A DNA stretch of 64,000 nt. It comes from Pomphorhynchus laevis (taxonomy: Eukaryota; Acanthocephala; Palaeacanthocephala; Echinorhynchida; Pomphorhynchidae). Shown here piece by piece: positions 21,701 through 33,414 of this stretch. The stretch is taken from NCBI GenBank assembly GCA_012934845.2, contig WNNJ02001104.1, positions 310,001 through 374,000 on the forward strand, given 5' to 3'. The notes beneath the pieces were generated by a model. It was not told where the DNA came from. It saw only the letters and a list, made by a program, of their open reading frames with translations, and did no database searches. Position numbers and translations under genes: made by a program. Each line of letters opens with the position of its first letter. The first letter of the stretch is position 1.

Positions 21701-24700
21701 TTAAGCTAAATTCACTTTTCACATGTGAATTCACTTGTACAGGACACGACCTCATATGTCATTTTTGGTGAAAAAATAAATGTTCAAAATGAAGTAACGT
21801 CGATAGAATAAATGTTTCAAACATTTAAATGTTTCTTAAATATTTATTAATGATAGCTTTAAAATGTTTCAAACATTTAAATGATTCTTAAATATTAATT
21901 AAAAATTAATATTCAAATGTTTATTTTAGTTTGTAAAGAATCAAAAATTTGGAAAAGTAAAATCGTTTTCATATAAATGTGGATCACTATTGCTCATTAT
22001 GCAAGCTTAACAATAAAAGGGTATTAATAAAATTAATGAAAGGGTATTAATAAAAGGGTATTTTTACATTTTATATTTTTATTAGAAAAATAGAGATATG
22101 AACAATAATTTTAAATTTAGCATTGCGAGAAACTCTTTATTGTCATTCATTATGATTTAAAATGAATTAGAATAAATATAATAATAGATGTGAATGAATT
22201 ATTTTGGTGTATTATCAAACAATACAAATATTTTAATATTATATTATAATGTATTTTAGGATATATTTTATTTCATCGATAATGTAATTATCGATGATTG
22301 CTGATAATTTGATTTAATTTAAAATATGATATACGAATTAACGAAACATACATTATGCGATCAATTCTTTAATTTATAAAAAATAAATCCAATGTAATTG
22401 ATTGATAGTTTAAATTTTAATCCTGAGAACGACATAAATAATCTAGCATTCATATGCAAATTAATAAATATTATTAAATAATAATTATTAACCACTTTTA
22501 AATTATAATTTAAAATAAATCAGAAAAAGTATGAATTAATTATGTTGCCAAATAATTAATAATATTAATTTTTTTTAATGTAAGCAAAGATCGATTATTT
22601 TGATCATTAATCAAGAAGAGACGATGCCTTTGATGAAGATTATAAAATAATCCTTATTTTCATTTAAATATTTTTTTTGTAATATTATTTATTAAAAAAG
22701 AAAAGTTAATTTACAGAAATTAGGTTCCCGTAAACGGGCCTATAAATGAGATTTATTGTCAGGAAAGATTGGATGTCTTCTACTTGATCGCGGCATTCGC
22801 AGACATAGTGAAAAAGCACGTGCAATCGAGAAGCTAATCTTGCGTTTAAGGTGAACCAATACATCACTATATTTTTCTGATTTTAACCTCGAGCGATGCA
22901 ATAGTCGATGATAAGTTATCGATAATAGTGATGTAAGAGTCGACTATATTAATAAATACTTATTAATAATATTCCAGTTTTTATTATAAAAATAAACAAC
23001 AAATACACATAATATCCTTAAATTTGTTTGCTTTTTGATCAGTCATTGATGTAAATCAATGACTGATCATTGATTATTAATAAGTATTATTTATTAATAA
23101 TAAATAATATTTTGATCACTGATCATTGATAGTATTATTAATACTTATTAGATATAATAAGATATCTAATAAGATATTATTAATACTTATTAATAATAAT
23201 AAGTATAAATAATAAATAATAATATTAATATATTATTGAACAAGACAAATATCTATAAAATATTGTAATATCTTGAAATTATTATAATTTGAGCATAAAA
23301 GAGCGAAAACAAATGATTTATTACAGCTTGGATTTATTAATAAAATATTTATTAACAAAATATTAAAAATATTAAACTTTGTAAACGTGTGCACAAAATC
23401 GTAAAATCAAAATACCTGAAAATGTACAGTTATCTGCCATAAAGGATTAGAACTACTCACGTTATGATGCAAATCATATAGCAGACCTATCGGATATTGG
23501 CTAGCATAAAATATGTAATCAGTAATTAAAAATTAAAAAATAAAAAAATTAACAATTTAGTTCTTTATTTGAAAAAATATTAAACACGAAGTAACAATGA
23601 AATATGATAGAAATTATAAATATAAAAATCCGATAGCGTGACTAATAAAAACAAATTAACTACACGCTAACTTGGTCATTAAGTATAAATAATTCCATAA
23701 CATGATGTGATTTCATTTATATTTAGTTTGCACACCGCTTTTTTACTTTGAACAGCAATGCTCAGATAATTAAATAGGAAGACCCGCTAGTCTGAGGTAA
23801 TCTGGACAAGGCTGTTGCCTTAATTATATAAGTTAATTGGGAGCGTCTTGATAGACTGATAAGAAAAACGAATGGATTAAAGTGGTTTGATGTGGATATT
23901 TGTCAAAGTGTTTTGGCACGTGAATTTTTAAAGTGATGTAAGCACACTAACTAGTAATACTACTAAACTATTATAGCACAATTTTTCGTTGTGTTATAAT
24001 AACTTCGACAGTTTCTCTTAAATCAGGCTTTCGTGTTCGTAATGGGCAAAGTGTATTTGTTAATAACACAAAGTAGCGAACCTTTTAGAAATCAACATCC
24101 TACTATGATCGAAAGCCTGTCAGAAATCACTGAAGCCAAACGGAGTGTGTCAGCGGACTTTTCTAAAGTCAACCCCAGCTACACAGTTCTTAAGCCAGGT
24201 CTAATTGTGCTAGAGCCAGGCCGGACTGTTCTAAAGCAAGGCCTGACATTTCTAAAGCAAGGTCTGACTGTTTTAAAACCAGGCCAAACTATTCTATAGC
24301 CAGACCGGTCTGTTCAAAAGTTAGTCCGGATTGCTCTAAGGCCAAGTTTAGCTGTTCTAATGACAGGACGGAATGTTCTAAAGTTAGTCCGGACTGCTCT
24401 AAAGCCACCTCATATTGTTCTAAAGTAAGCCGAACTGTTAAAAAGACAAGCCGGACTGTTCTAAAGTCAGTCCGAATTTTTTAAAGCCAGCCCGGACTGC
24501 TTTAAACCCAGCCAGGCCAGTTCTAAAGCCAGCCCGGTCTGTTCTAAAGCTAGTCCGGATTGTTCTAAAGCCAAGTCGGACTTTTCAAATAACAGGTCAG
24601 CCTATATTGCTCTAAAGCCAAGACGTACTGTTCTAAAGACACTCAGACTGTTATAAAGTTAGCCCGGGCTTCTAAAGCGAGATCTGACTGTTCTAAAGCC

Positions 24701-27700
24701 AGGTATGACTGTTATAAAGCCAAGCCGAACTATTCTACACAGTCCTTGTTGTTTTAAATCCAATCCGGATTGTTTTATAGCCAGGTCGTACTGTTCTAAA
24801 GCCATGCCGAACATTTTCAGTGATTATAGTTTGCAATTAAGTTAAAATATATACATAATAGGAAACATCTTATTATCTACGAAATATTGCTTTGAGCGAT
24901 GCAATAGTCGATGATAAGTTATAGATAATAGTGATGTAAGAGTCGACTAAATTAATAAATACTTGTATAATTCTTTGTAAGAGTAATTGCCGTTACATTT
25001 GAAAGATATAAATTAAACTAAATACAATATGTTTGTTAACTAAATAAATTTTTAACTAAAATCAAAAAGGTCCATTCATAAATTGATAAAAATTCAATCA
25101 ATGAGCAATAAACAACATCAAGAGCTCAGAGAAAACAAGATGTGTCACTAACTAGTGATATAAATAAAGTAGTAATATATTGATAAAGTAGTCATGCTTT
25201 ATTCGTTTGAAATTTAAAAATCAAAGCATCTTATAGTACATCTCAATATTTTAAGCATAAAATCTGCATTTTACAAATTTCATCATTTTATTAATTAGTA
25301 AGTAAAATAATATAAAACTGAGGATATTTAAGATTCAATAAAAGTAATTAAGTGATGCAACATAGTAAAAAGATTATAAGTTTGTATTTTCGACTGCTCC
25401 TTTTATATAAAAAAATGATTCTTAGTTTTTATTTTTAAAAGTAAAATTGATAATACAGAAATAATTAGGAATAATTACTAAAATGATTTAGTAATTATTT
25501 AGTGACATTTAAAATTGAAAAATAGTAAAAGAGCAATCAATAATTATAAATTGTTGTTCATACAGCAACACATCATTTTTACATGGAAAGGTAATCATGA
25601 GTATCGTGATACAAAATTAACAAATATTTTTGTTCTTACATTTTTAAAGTCACAATTAACATCTAATAGAGGCACGTCTCTATATTCTAATTGTCTGTGT
25701 GGAAATCGAAATAACCGTGAGAGCTACTTGACCTTAGCAATTATTTACAGTGGTTAACAACAGTCTTAAGCAGATATTATTTCATTTTATGCAATTATTT
25801 CAATTATGAATACAGGTCAATTTTATTTGTATTGTATAATACCTACGTGTTAGATTATTTTAATAATACAATACATATCTGGATATATGGATAACATATA
25901 AGTCGCATTTAACTCACACTATAAGTTTTACAATAAACTGGAATAAAGCAAACTGGAATTTACAATAAATTGGAATTGAGCAAACTGGAATTTACAATAA
26001 ACTGAAATTAAGCAAACTGAAATTTACAATAAACTGGAATTAACAAACATGAATTTACAATAATTCAATATTATCAAAAGTAATATACATGTATTGATAC
26101 AATTAATAAGATTGCTTTAAATATTATATCTTCTTGCGTTGAACATCGTCCGTGGGTTCCTCGGGTTGCCCGGAATGCTGTCCTTGTTTGCTGCCATCGT
26201 ATTCGAGGTCAATAGAACCTGGGTCATCGCCGTTTTATAAAGCCGGAGATACGGTAGTTACGCCCGCTGACATTTATGCCGGCATGGGTAGTGTACATTC
26301 GGTCTCTGTCCCTCGTCAACGCAAGATGGCGTTGACCTGATCCGACAATCTATGATGCTTGCGTATCAACGAATTCTGTAAAAAGTGTGGATTCACATGT
26401 CACATGTTTTGAAGTTTCAGGGTGTGTATAATGATGTACAACCTTTTGAGATGCAACTTTATGTCTTCAGAATCCATTTCCGTCAGAATCATCATTGCAT
26501 TGCGCCCATACAAGTTTAAAGTAGCGAAGTCTGTGTCATCAGTCTCTTGTATTGATTGGATGCAATTCCTATGTTTGTTATATATCCTCTCGAGCGGTTA
26601 TTCTGTATCCGGTGGAGATCCGCAGTCTCTATTCAGGTGAGAAGATCCCAGAGAGGCCAAAAAGGCACAAGCATTACCTCGCCTCGGAATTTACAATAAA
26701 CTGGAATTAAGCAAACAGTAATTTACAATAAACTGGAATTAGCACACTGGAATTTACAATAAACTGGAATTTAGCCCACTGGAATTTAGCCCACTGGAAT
26801 TTATAATAAACCGGAATTAAGCGCACTGGAATATAAGTTTATTAAGAAAGAAATCAAGATAAGCATGGATTAGTACCATTTGATATCCTGGAAGATATAT
26901 ATATATATAGTGCAATCTTTTATCAGGTGTCACTACAGTAAAATTATTAATGTCAAATTTTAATTAATATTTATATATTGATCAGAAAAATAATGTTCAG
27001 ATGTTATAAAACATGATCACAACGAAAGTTCAAAGAACTATATTAAGGATTGTTTCTTATGTTCAAATATATATTTTTTCAAAAAAGTTGTTAATAAAAT
27101 TTAAATATTTTTATATCATTGCGGTTAATTCCAAAGGAAATTGAAATGAACATTTCTAATGACTGTCCTTTCGCCCTTATTACGACTCATCCGTTTGAAA
27201 TATTCCCCACATATGAATTGTTTTTCGCAAAGGCAACAGGTTAGTCATTACATCTGATACTCCCGCTTCATTCGCCGTTTACCTTTATGATATAGAAAAA
27301 ATTGTTCTGTTGCAAATGAAATTCAACAGTTATTTCATAAAATAAAAAGATTACCTTTAATTTATACAAGGCAATTTATACAATTAGTAAAACTGAAAGT
27401 TTTGCATTAAATCATTTACATTAAAGTGAAAAGATAAAAAGAGAAAACCTTACTGTTGAATAGGGTCATCCACAAGTTGATTACTAAACCATATCTTCTG
27501 CTTATCACTTCGAGAGCACATAGAATTTTCAAAATGTCTGAATATCTTGTCCGTATACATCATTAGATAGCAAAATCGAGGTAATTGGAGCTATTCACAC
27601 AAAAATGTTAAAATAAGATAATAAAAACAAAAGTTTACAAAAAGTGGAACCACAGAATTCGTAAATGCAACTTGATCTGAAGTGCCCAGCATTATGCTTA

Positions 27701-27755
27701 TCGGTAAGGAACCTTGAAAATTAGAACGGCGTAGCGCATCATCATCTTCAGTCAT
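15502..27755 (-). CDS. ATG5: Autophagy protein 5 (ATG5), seven exons
   Basis: ATG5 is joined to ATG12 and, with ATG16, acts as the E3-like complex that lipidates ATG8/LC3 on growing autophagosome membranes. Exons (minus strand): 27755-27639, 27590-27454, 23500-23416, 19018-18914, 17558-17501, 15929-15850, 15795-15502. All junctions are GT-AG with matching phase. The CDS is 876 bases, 291 aa (human: 275). Matches to human ATG5 run end to end: MTEDDDALR / MTDDKDVLR; LPRFCYLMMYTDKIFRHFE / LPRVSYLTLVTDKVKKHFQ; YPIGLLYD / YPIGLLFD; VKEADA / MKEADA; KKDHKNLW / KKDHKQLW; IPFRVHK / IPFRIYQ; LAFADNFLHFALI / LSYPDNFLHISII. Lys138 in VKEADA matches human Lys130, the ATG12 attachment site. An AATAAA lies about 85 bases past the stop. 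Introns are 48, 3953, 4397, 1355, 1571 and 54 bases. Confidence 0.94.
15850..15929 (-). CDS. ATG5: ATG5 exon 6
   Basis: 80 bases between a TTATATTCCTAATAG acceptor and a GTAACT donor encode DYDKFYSVFSRL...NIPFRVHK, matching human RFDQFWAINRKL...YIPFRIYQ. It is followed by a 54-base intron. Confidence 0.92.
16007..16700. repeat. Tandem repeat, three ~240-251-bp units (ATG5 intron 5)
   Basis: ACATGTATCTTTAATTTTG recurs at 16024, 16264 and 16515. Units are nearly identical apart from an 11-base insertion (ATATTTATATA type) in the second. They are AT-rich and non-coding. Confidence 0.9.
16730..16890 (+). repeat. AT-rich dispersed repeat core (ATG5 intron 5)
   Basis: A single core of the family seen at 1.2 and 14.1 kb, including AGGAACTGCTATGTTATCAG, the palindromic centre and GATTATCTAGTGTATCTTAT. 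It directly follows the 240-bp tandem repeat. Confidence 0.7.
17501..17558 (-). CDS. ATG5: ATG5 exon 5 (helical region)
   Basis: 58 bases after a TTTTTATATTCGCAG acceptor encode EIQNMSKKDHKNLWSGLYE, matching human INEMQKKDHKQLWMGLQND. One base is left over and joins exon 6. Confidence 0.93.
18914..19018 (-). CDS. ATG5: ATG5 exon 4 (carries the ATG12-acceptor lysine)
   Basis: 35 codons in phase 0 on both sides, DFPYEELAQ to ITHNSL. The segment YAVKEADAI matches human SCMKEADAL, including the lysine conjugated to ATG12. The donor is GTATGT. Confidence 0.93.
19778..21691 (-). mobile_element. hAT-type DNA transposon fossil (ATG5 intron 3)
   Basis: Imperfect terminal inverted repeats face each other: CAGTGTTTCTTAAC at 19778, and GGGGTTCTTAACC on the minus strand near 21690. 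The latter continues TATGGGTCATAACCCACC, a form common in animal hAT elements. Inside, minus-strand frames match the ZBED5/FAM200 branch of hAT transposases: FHTEVRLLSRG (near 20530) and LTGIFGPINDLNLLL (near 20370). The coding region is broken by many stops and frameshifts, and at about 1.9 kb it is shorter than a full element. It lies in the same orientation as ATG5. An 8-base target duplication could not be confirmed. Confidence 0.75.
20186..20865 (-). pseudogene. hAT transposase remnant (ZBED5/FAM200-like)
   Basis: The strongest coding trace runs minus from about 20600 to 20190. LCKVLYEEVGAE, HTEVRLLSRGLVLDRA and IFGPINDLNLLLHKSN align in order with the catalytic-domain region of ZBED5-like proteins (HTEVRWLSRG and a following NELNLQLQGK-type helix). 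A second open piece, 20865-20644, lies further upstream on the minus strand and is less certain. There is no intact frame. Confidence 0.7.
23416..23500 (-). CDS. ATG5: ATG5 exon 3
   Basis: The acceptor is TTTTATGCTAG. After one leftover base come 28 codons, QYPIGLLYDL to WQITVHFQ, matching human HYPIGLLFDLL and PWNITVHFK. The donor is GTATTT. Confidence 0.93.
24170..24815. repeat. Degenerate ~21-bp minisatellite (ATG5 intron 2)
   Basis: About 30 diverged copies of a unit like GACTGTTCTAAAGCCAGTCC are seen. The degeneracy indicates age. The open frame 24033-24299 (88 aa, repeating LKPGLTVL) enters this repeat and is an artefact of it. Confidence 0.85.
25914..26835. repeat. ~32-bp minisatellite interrupted by a GC-richer block
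   Basis: Units like AATTTACAATAAACTGGAAT plus TAAGCAAACTGG occur at 25914-26065 and again at 26685-26835. Between them, roughly 26126-26690 is a GC-richer block of different character, presumably an insertion. All of this lies in ATG5 intron 2. Confidence 0.8.
26126..26690 (-). mobile_element. GC-richer insertion, unclassified
   Basis: This block stands out against the AT-rich intron. On the minus strand it includes a TATA-like GGCTTTATAAAACGG followed by a GC-rich stretch, which would fit a solo terminal repeat or a retroelement promoter. No terminal repeats, target duplication or recognisable protein were found. Short open frames (26152-26340 and 26422-26640, plus strand) resemble nothing I know. 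Confidence 0.35.
27454..27590 (-). CDS. ATG5: ATG5 exon 2 (first ubiquitin-like fold)
   Basis: The acceptor is GTGTGAATAG. 137 bases encode LQLPRFCYLMMYTDKIF and DKQKIWF, which match the human LLLPRVSYLTLVTDKVK and ISEIWF. The donor is GTAAGG. The codon is split 2+1 with exon 3 and reads His, giving IQHQYPIGLL. Confidence 0.93.
27639..27755 (-). CDS. ATG5: ATG5 exon 1 (codons 1-39)
   Basis: The start ATG is at 27755. The encoded MTEDDDALRR aligns with the human N-terminus MTDDKDVLRD, which fixes the start. The donor is GTAAAC at phase 0, followed by a 48-base intron. Confidence 0.92.
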
Positions 27756-27879
27756 GCTCAACGTGGAATTACTTCAATATCATTCAAACTAAAATTATTA
27801 AACTTAATCATAAAAGTTAAGTTCAAACAATTTAAAAAAAATATTTTTTCAATGAATGCTAATTTATTTCAAAAATTTA

Positions 27880-28275
27880 GATGCAAACACAATCGAAAAA
27901 GAGAAAGGAGAAACTACCGAATGACTTTATCAATCTAGAAGTTCAAGAATACATGAGAGCAATTATAGAATCTTTCACTGATTAGAAATGACGAAACTAC
28001 ATTCACAAGAATTGCTAAAGTAAGTTACTATATTATTTTTGCTGACATTGGATAGCGTTGACCTTATTTATTTTATAAAATTTTATTATAATTAAAATTT
28101 GAATATTCATTTAACTTAAGGAAATTATTTTGAATTATTTTAAATCATAGATTGTATTAGGAAGACTTCTACAAAAGAAGATGGTTTCGACCAAGTTTGA
28201 GACCATCAAAGAGAGTCTCCATCGTCGGATATATATACCAAGAAGGTTTTATATCATTGCATTAAATCACCTACT
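27880..28275 (+). other. Possible divergent transcript or pseudogene opposite ATG5
   Basis: An ATG at 27881 opens 35 codons (MQTQSKKRKEKLPND...) only about 125 bases from the ATG5 start on the other strand. Further on, a consensus donor AAA|GTAAGT lies at about 28019, and an acceptor AAATCATAG at about 28150 precedes 37 open codons (IVLGRLLQKKMVSTKFE...). The first frame stops before the donor, and the frame that joins the second exon is offset. It may be a decayed gene or chance. I do not recognise a family. Confidence 0.25.
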
Positions 28276-30205
28276 ATAAAACAACTTAACAGAGTATATA
28301 ATAACGAAGATAACCATGAATTTGCAACACAAAATTAATTGATTATGAAGTGCATATGAAAGTAATATTCCGTAGTGTACTTGGAGTCAAAAATCATTTC
28401 AACCCAGAATAAGTTTAACCCATAAATTATTCGCAAATAATCTAATAATTTTCACGAAATTTTACGAAAGTCGGTAGCGAACAAATTGCATTTTTAATTA
28501 AACGAAATTAAGCGTTCTTGAATGATATTCGGCACTACGTATTTGCAGTGGGATTACGAACGACAAGATATATTTTACTATTTATTTAAAATGCGTGGAT
28601 GATGACCAAATTGAAAGAGTTCGCATGTTCTCCTGACGAAGAGGAAAATTTTCATTGACAGACGACAACCTCGTCTGGAAGCACTATTAACATATCAGTA
28701 AGCGGTTTCATCAAGGTAGCCAATGCCTATGCAAACGTTTTTCGCAGTACGATGCTGTACGGCCCTAAAAGTCTGTCAGATGAAGAATGACACTATTCGG
28801 ATTATAGTCAAATAATGATGGACTGGCCAATGAAGATTGTTGATATTCGTACGTTAAATTATGATGACTGATAAAATTGCCGATTTCGGACGATATTCAA
28901 ATAAAAATGAGGATATTTTGTTTGATTTTGAGAATCTGTTTGAAGAAACGTATTAAAAACGATGAAGTTCTAAGCCGAATAAGAATCGATCGAATAAGAT
29001 ATTTGTTGGATAGGAACGCACTTAGGTAGCTTGGTTAAGTCAAACAATATATAGATAGCGTTTAGTCTAATACGTTAGCCCACTGTTGAACTTTGATCAT
29101 GCGTAATAAATTGTAACTTGCATAATATAGTGGCAGGGGTAATATATAGTTTTAAACGACATATGAATAGTGCATGGTCTGACAGTTCACCCATTGCTAA
29201 GCATTCTACAAATAATTACCTATTATATTTTGCTGATAATATTTGGTTTAGAAAAATATTATTTATCTAATAAATTTTGGTAAAATAATCCTGTTTGGAA
29301 AATACACTTTGAAGCTGGATCAGATACGGAAGAATTCATTTAAAATTTTGATTGTCACGCTATTATCATGATCAGAACTAAAACGTTTTTTTGATGACGC
29401 TACTAGTGAGTAACAAAATATCAATAATTTCAGTTTTCCTTGGATCACGATCCAGTTTAAAGTAAATTCATAGTGATGAAAATATAAATTATGTAAAGTA
29501 AATTCTTCAGTAACTGATTTGATTTTTAAGTAAAAAAAACAATCATTCACTAAAAACTTAAATGTTTTAACTACCTTGTAATAAATAATTGTTGATTTGA
29601 AAATAATGCTAAATTTTTAAATCCTTAATAATAACTTAATCTTTACTGCTTAATTATTCTTAAATCCTAACCGCTGATATTACAATTTTAGTCACATTTG
29701 ACTACATATTGGGTGATTAAAATTAAGCGAAATTTCCTCAACAAATTTAGAATAAAATGAATATATCAATAAGAATTTAAATTGTAAAATAACTTGTCAA
29801 TAAAAATTTGTAAATTTAATTAAATAAAATAATTAATTAATAATTTTTTAATTAGTAATTTAAAAAATTATTTAGGTTAATTAATCGTTATTAATTAATT
29901 TACGATTAAATGAACTACATTTAATCGAAAGTTTAGTGGAATTATTTGTAGAAAATAGACAACGATTTTGAATGTTTGGTTACCGACAAAATATCTTTTC
30001 ATTCTTTCAATGCACAATATCTTTATTTCAAAATTAGCATTAACTAAAGCATTACGAATAATAAACAATTTTAAGATACACAAATATATCTGGCGACGAA
30101 GCAATGTCGCATGGATAACTGCATTTGTAAGTGAAGTATGATTTATAATATGTATAACACAGTCCAAAATAGATACTTTTAAAAAAGGGATTAGAAATCA
30201 TACGC
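28276..30205. other. Intergenic, AT-rich
   Basis: Around 28590-29000 composition is less AT-rich, and short coding-like stretches appear in several frames (for example FIKVANAYANVFRSTMLYGP). Stops break them all. It may be a decayed gene or element; no family was recognised. From 29.1 to 30.2 kb I see nothing. Confidence 0.4.
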
Positions 30206-33200
30206 ATTTGAAAAATACTGCCTGTGACCAGGCAGTTGTACGGAGACAGCGAAAGAGGCATCTACATCTGAAGCGGACTAACCTTCATGTAGGAACGTGG
30301 AATGTCATCTCGCTGGCGGGGAAGGAACCAGAATTATTTGAAGAGATGGTTCGATTCGGTCTTTAAATAGTCATGGTGACTTCTTTTCACTATTCTGGAA
30401 CTGGAACTAAACTTTTCGATAAAGGTTGAACCTTGAACTATTCGGAAGTTACCAACGAAAAGCAACGAAGGCGGGTGTAGGAGTACTTACAATTCCCCGG
30501 TGTCGTTCGTGGTAGAAAGGTTTAACCCAGTGAACGAAAGGCTGACGTCTCTGAGAGTTTTAGTTAAAGATGGAAAGGGGATAACTGTTGTGTGTGCGTA
30601 TGCTACCAACATTATCTCGGAATACGCAGCCTTCGTAGAATATCTTCAAGCTCTGCGTGATAGTACTCCTGTTGGAGATTCCATCGTTCTATTGGGTGAC
30701 TTCAATGCTCATGTTGGTAGCGACAGTAGCACTTGGAAAATTGTGTTGGGGGAGGGTCGGACACTCTGATCTAAATGCGGGACGTGTTGAATTATTGCAC
30801 TTTTGTTCTCGTAACATTTTGTGCATAACCAACACCATGTTTGAACATAAGGAGATTCATAGATGCACATGGCAACAGGACTCTCTAAGTCAATAATATA
30901 TAATCGATTTTGTAATCGTTTCATCTAATCTGCGACGTTATGCTCTGGACACTCGTGTGAAGAGAAGGGCTAAGCTGTCAACTGATCACTACCTGTAGTT
31001 AGTAAACTTCGATGGCAGAATCGAATGCTAGACAAGCCTGGTAATCCCAAACATTGTGTGAGGGCGCGCTGGAAGCGTCTATAAAATGTTTTTTTAAAGA
31101 ATGTTTTTCTAGCTACATCCGGGAGGATTTCTCTCGGTTGCCAGAAGAGCTGAAGAGCATTAATCAGGAATTGAAAATGTTCTGATCATCGCTTGCCAAA
31201 ACAACTGTGAAAAGTTGTAGCTCGAAGGCCTTGGGTGCTTGCCGCGGAGCAAATAATCGAGCTGTTTGGTGAACACAAAAGAGATTTAGTGTTCACAAAA
31301 TCTGTTTAGAGATTTTGTCCGACAGAAGAAGCTGGCTTATAAGGCAATTTTGTCAGATAAATCAGTGAAAGCTGAAGATAAGTACCGAAGGGCAAAGAGT
31401 GCTTGAGCTCGAGCATTTATCGAAGCTAAGAATGCGGCTTGGGAGAAGTTTGGAGAACACTTAGAATTTGATTATAGGTAAGCTTCGGAGATGTTCTGGA
31501 GGACGATCAGGAACCTTCGTGTTGGAAAGCAGAAAATTCATCAAACTGTCTATGACAAGATAGGATCTATGCCAACTGGCATTGAAGAGTTTCTTTGTTG
31601 TTGGAAATAGCATTTCAGGAGTCTCTTTAATCCGGTGAATATTCCTTATATTTTAGAAGTAGAGCCTTTAGAATCAACGGAAGAGGTCATTGCTGTTGTT
31701 AAAAAACTTCGTAATGTCAAATCTTCTGGGGTAGAGGAGATTCAACCTTTAAAGACTTTCGACGTTGTTGGCATAAAGCGGCTAACACGAATCTTCAACG
31801 TTGCATTGAAGTCGGGCAAGGTTCCTAGTGAGTGGTGAACTGGGGTGGTGGTAAAGATCTTTAAGAAAGGTGACCGAAGAGTGTGTTTCAATTATCTGGG
31901 CATCACTCTTCTTAATCAAACTGGTAAGCTATTTGCTAGGATTCTTGAGTTAAGGATACGGCCTATAGTTGAGGGACAGTTGCAAGAGGAACAATGCGGC
32001 TTTCGTCCAGGTCGTGGAACTACGGATCAGCTCTTTACTCTCTCAACTATCCTTGAACAGTCTTGGGAGTTCGATCAACCGGTCTACACATGTTTTGTAG
32101 ATTTTGAGAAGGCGTTCGACCGAGTTCGGCAAGAGAGGTTGTGGGAGATACTAGGGAGTATGAAGTACCACACTAGTTTCGGGTAGCTGTGGCTTCTCTG
32201 TATGAACAAGGTATGAGTTGTGTTTGTGTTCTATGTAGGAAGTCTGAATTATTTCCAGTAGGCGTTGGGCTTCGTCAGGGTTGTCCTTGTATCCACTTTT
32301 GTTCAGTGTTTACATGAACAAAATTTCAAGACGGGCTGCTCTGACAGAGGTCGGTCTTCAGTTCGGTTTTATCAGGATACTATCTCTGCGTTTTTAAGAT
32401 GACGCTGTTTTGTTGGGTTATTGTCCTAATGACTTACAATGCCTACTAGATCGATTCTCGATGGAATGTCAAGCGGTAGGGATGTTGGTTAGTACCTCCA
32501 AGACTGCTTTATGTGTTTGTCTCGGATTCAGGTGTCGATATCAATTTGGATAAAGAAAAGGTTCTTCTTGATGTGGAGGATTTTAAGTATCTTGGGACGG
32601 TGTTCACGAGGAACTACAGAAATATCAGGGAGATTGAGAAGTGGATTTGAGCAGCTGACGCAGAAATGCGTTCTGTGTATAGGTGTGTCGTGGTAAAGAG
32701 AGAGTTGATTCTTCGAGCTATCAGTTTACCAAGCAATCTTCGTTCCTATCTTAACCTATGATCATGAGCTTTGGGTTATGACCGAAAGGATAATGTATCG
32801 GATACAGGCGACCGAAATGAAGTGCCTTCGCGGTGTGGCCGGTCTTAGCCTTAGAGATATGGTTAGGAATTGAGTCATCGGGGATGGAATCGGAGTAAAG
32901 TCGCTGCTTCTCCTCATCCAAGTCAGCTGAGGTGGCTAGGACACGTTCTGAGGATGTCTAGAGATCGCCTTCCACTGAGGGTTTTCCAAGCCGGACTCTC
33001 TGGAAAGAGACCTCGAGGTAGGCCCCGATACTGGAAAGAGACCTCGAGGTAGGCCCCGATACTGGCGAAGAGATCAAATCTCGAAACTGGCCGAAGACCT
33101 CCTTGAACTATCTGAAAGTGAAATCTGGTCTGTCGCTCAGGATCGCGATGTCTAGAGTAGTTTGGTTCATGCACTGCATCCACGACCCGACACCCGGATT

Positions 33201-33215
33201 AGTTGTTGACAGGAA
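30206..33215 (+). mobile_element. Decayed LINE with APE endonuclease and RT
   Basis: It reads from HVGTWNVISLAGKEPELFEE (near 30285) through the endonuclease (VLLGDFNAHVG near 30690 and TNTMFEHKEIH) to reverse transcriptase: KKGDRRVC.NYLGITLL near 31865, EEQCGFRPGRGTTDQLFTL near 31990 and CFVDFEKAFDRV near 32095. The C-terminal LRWLGHVLRM and KRPRGRPR motifs come last. It resembles a family abundant in fish genomes; I do not assign a clade. At least eight frameshifts or stops are present. A perfect 31-base tandem duplication (33001-33062) lies in the C-terminal coding part. Confidence 0.88.
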
Positions 33216-33414
33216 AAATATTTGACAAGAAATTGTTGTTGTTAATAAATCTTAATTCTAGAGGAAAACTTTAACAAAATGCGAAATCGCAACATGCATT
33301 TATAATAATATGCATTTATAATAATGAAATAAATTCATAAAATATGCTAATGCATTCTTCACAAATGAATGAACGAATTATCATGCCAAGTCTTATAAAT
33401 AATAAATTACTGGA

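Larger units (their letters stand above)
22888..24964. repeat. Dispersed ~75-bp repeat, two copies (22888-22967, 24892-24964)
   Basis: Both copies read GAGCGATGCAATAGTCGATG, and continue nearly identically to GAGTCGACTA and ATTAATAAATACTT. They lie 2 kb apart in the same orientation, in ATG5 introns 3 and 2, on either side of exon 3. No function can be inferred. Confidence 0.75.

Noticed and set aside
24033-24299. 88-aa frame with LKPGLTVL repeats
   Set aside because: It enters the 21-bp minisatellite in ATG5 intron 2; the repetition is of the DNA unit, and the frame stops when the unit drifts.
29895-30261. Two overlapping minus-strand frames of 90 and 69 aa
   Set aside because: They lie in AT-rich DNA in different frames, overlap the start of the LINE at 30.2 kb, and have no domain or splice context.
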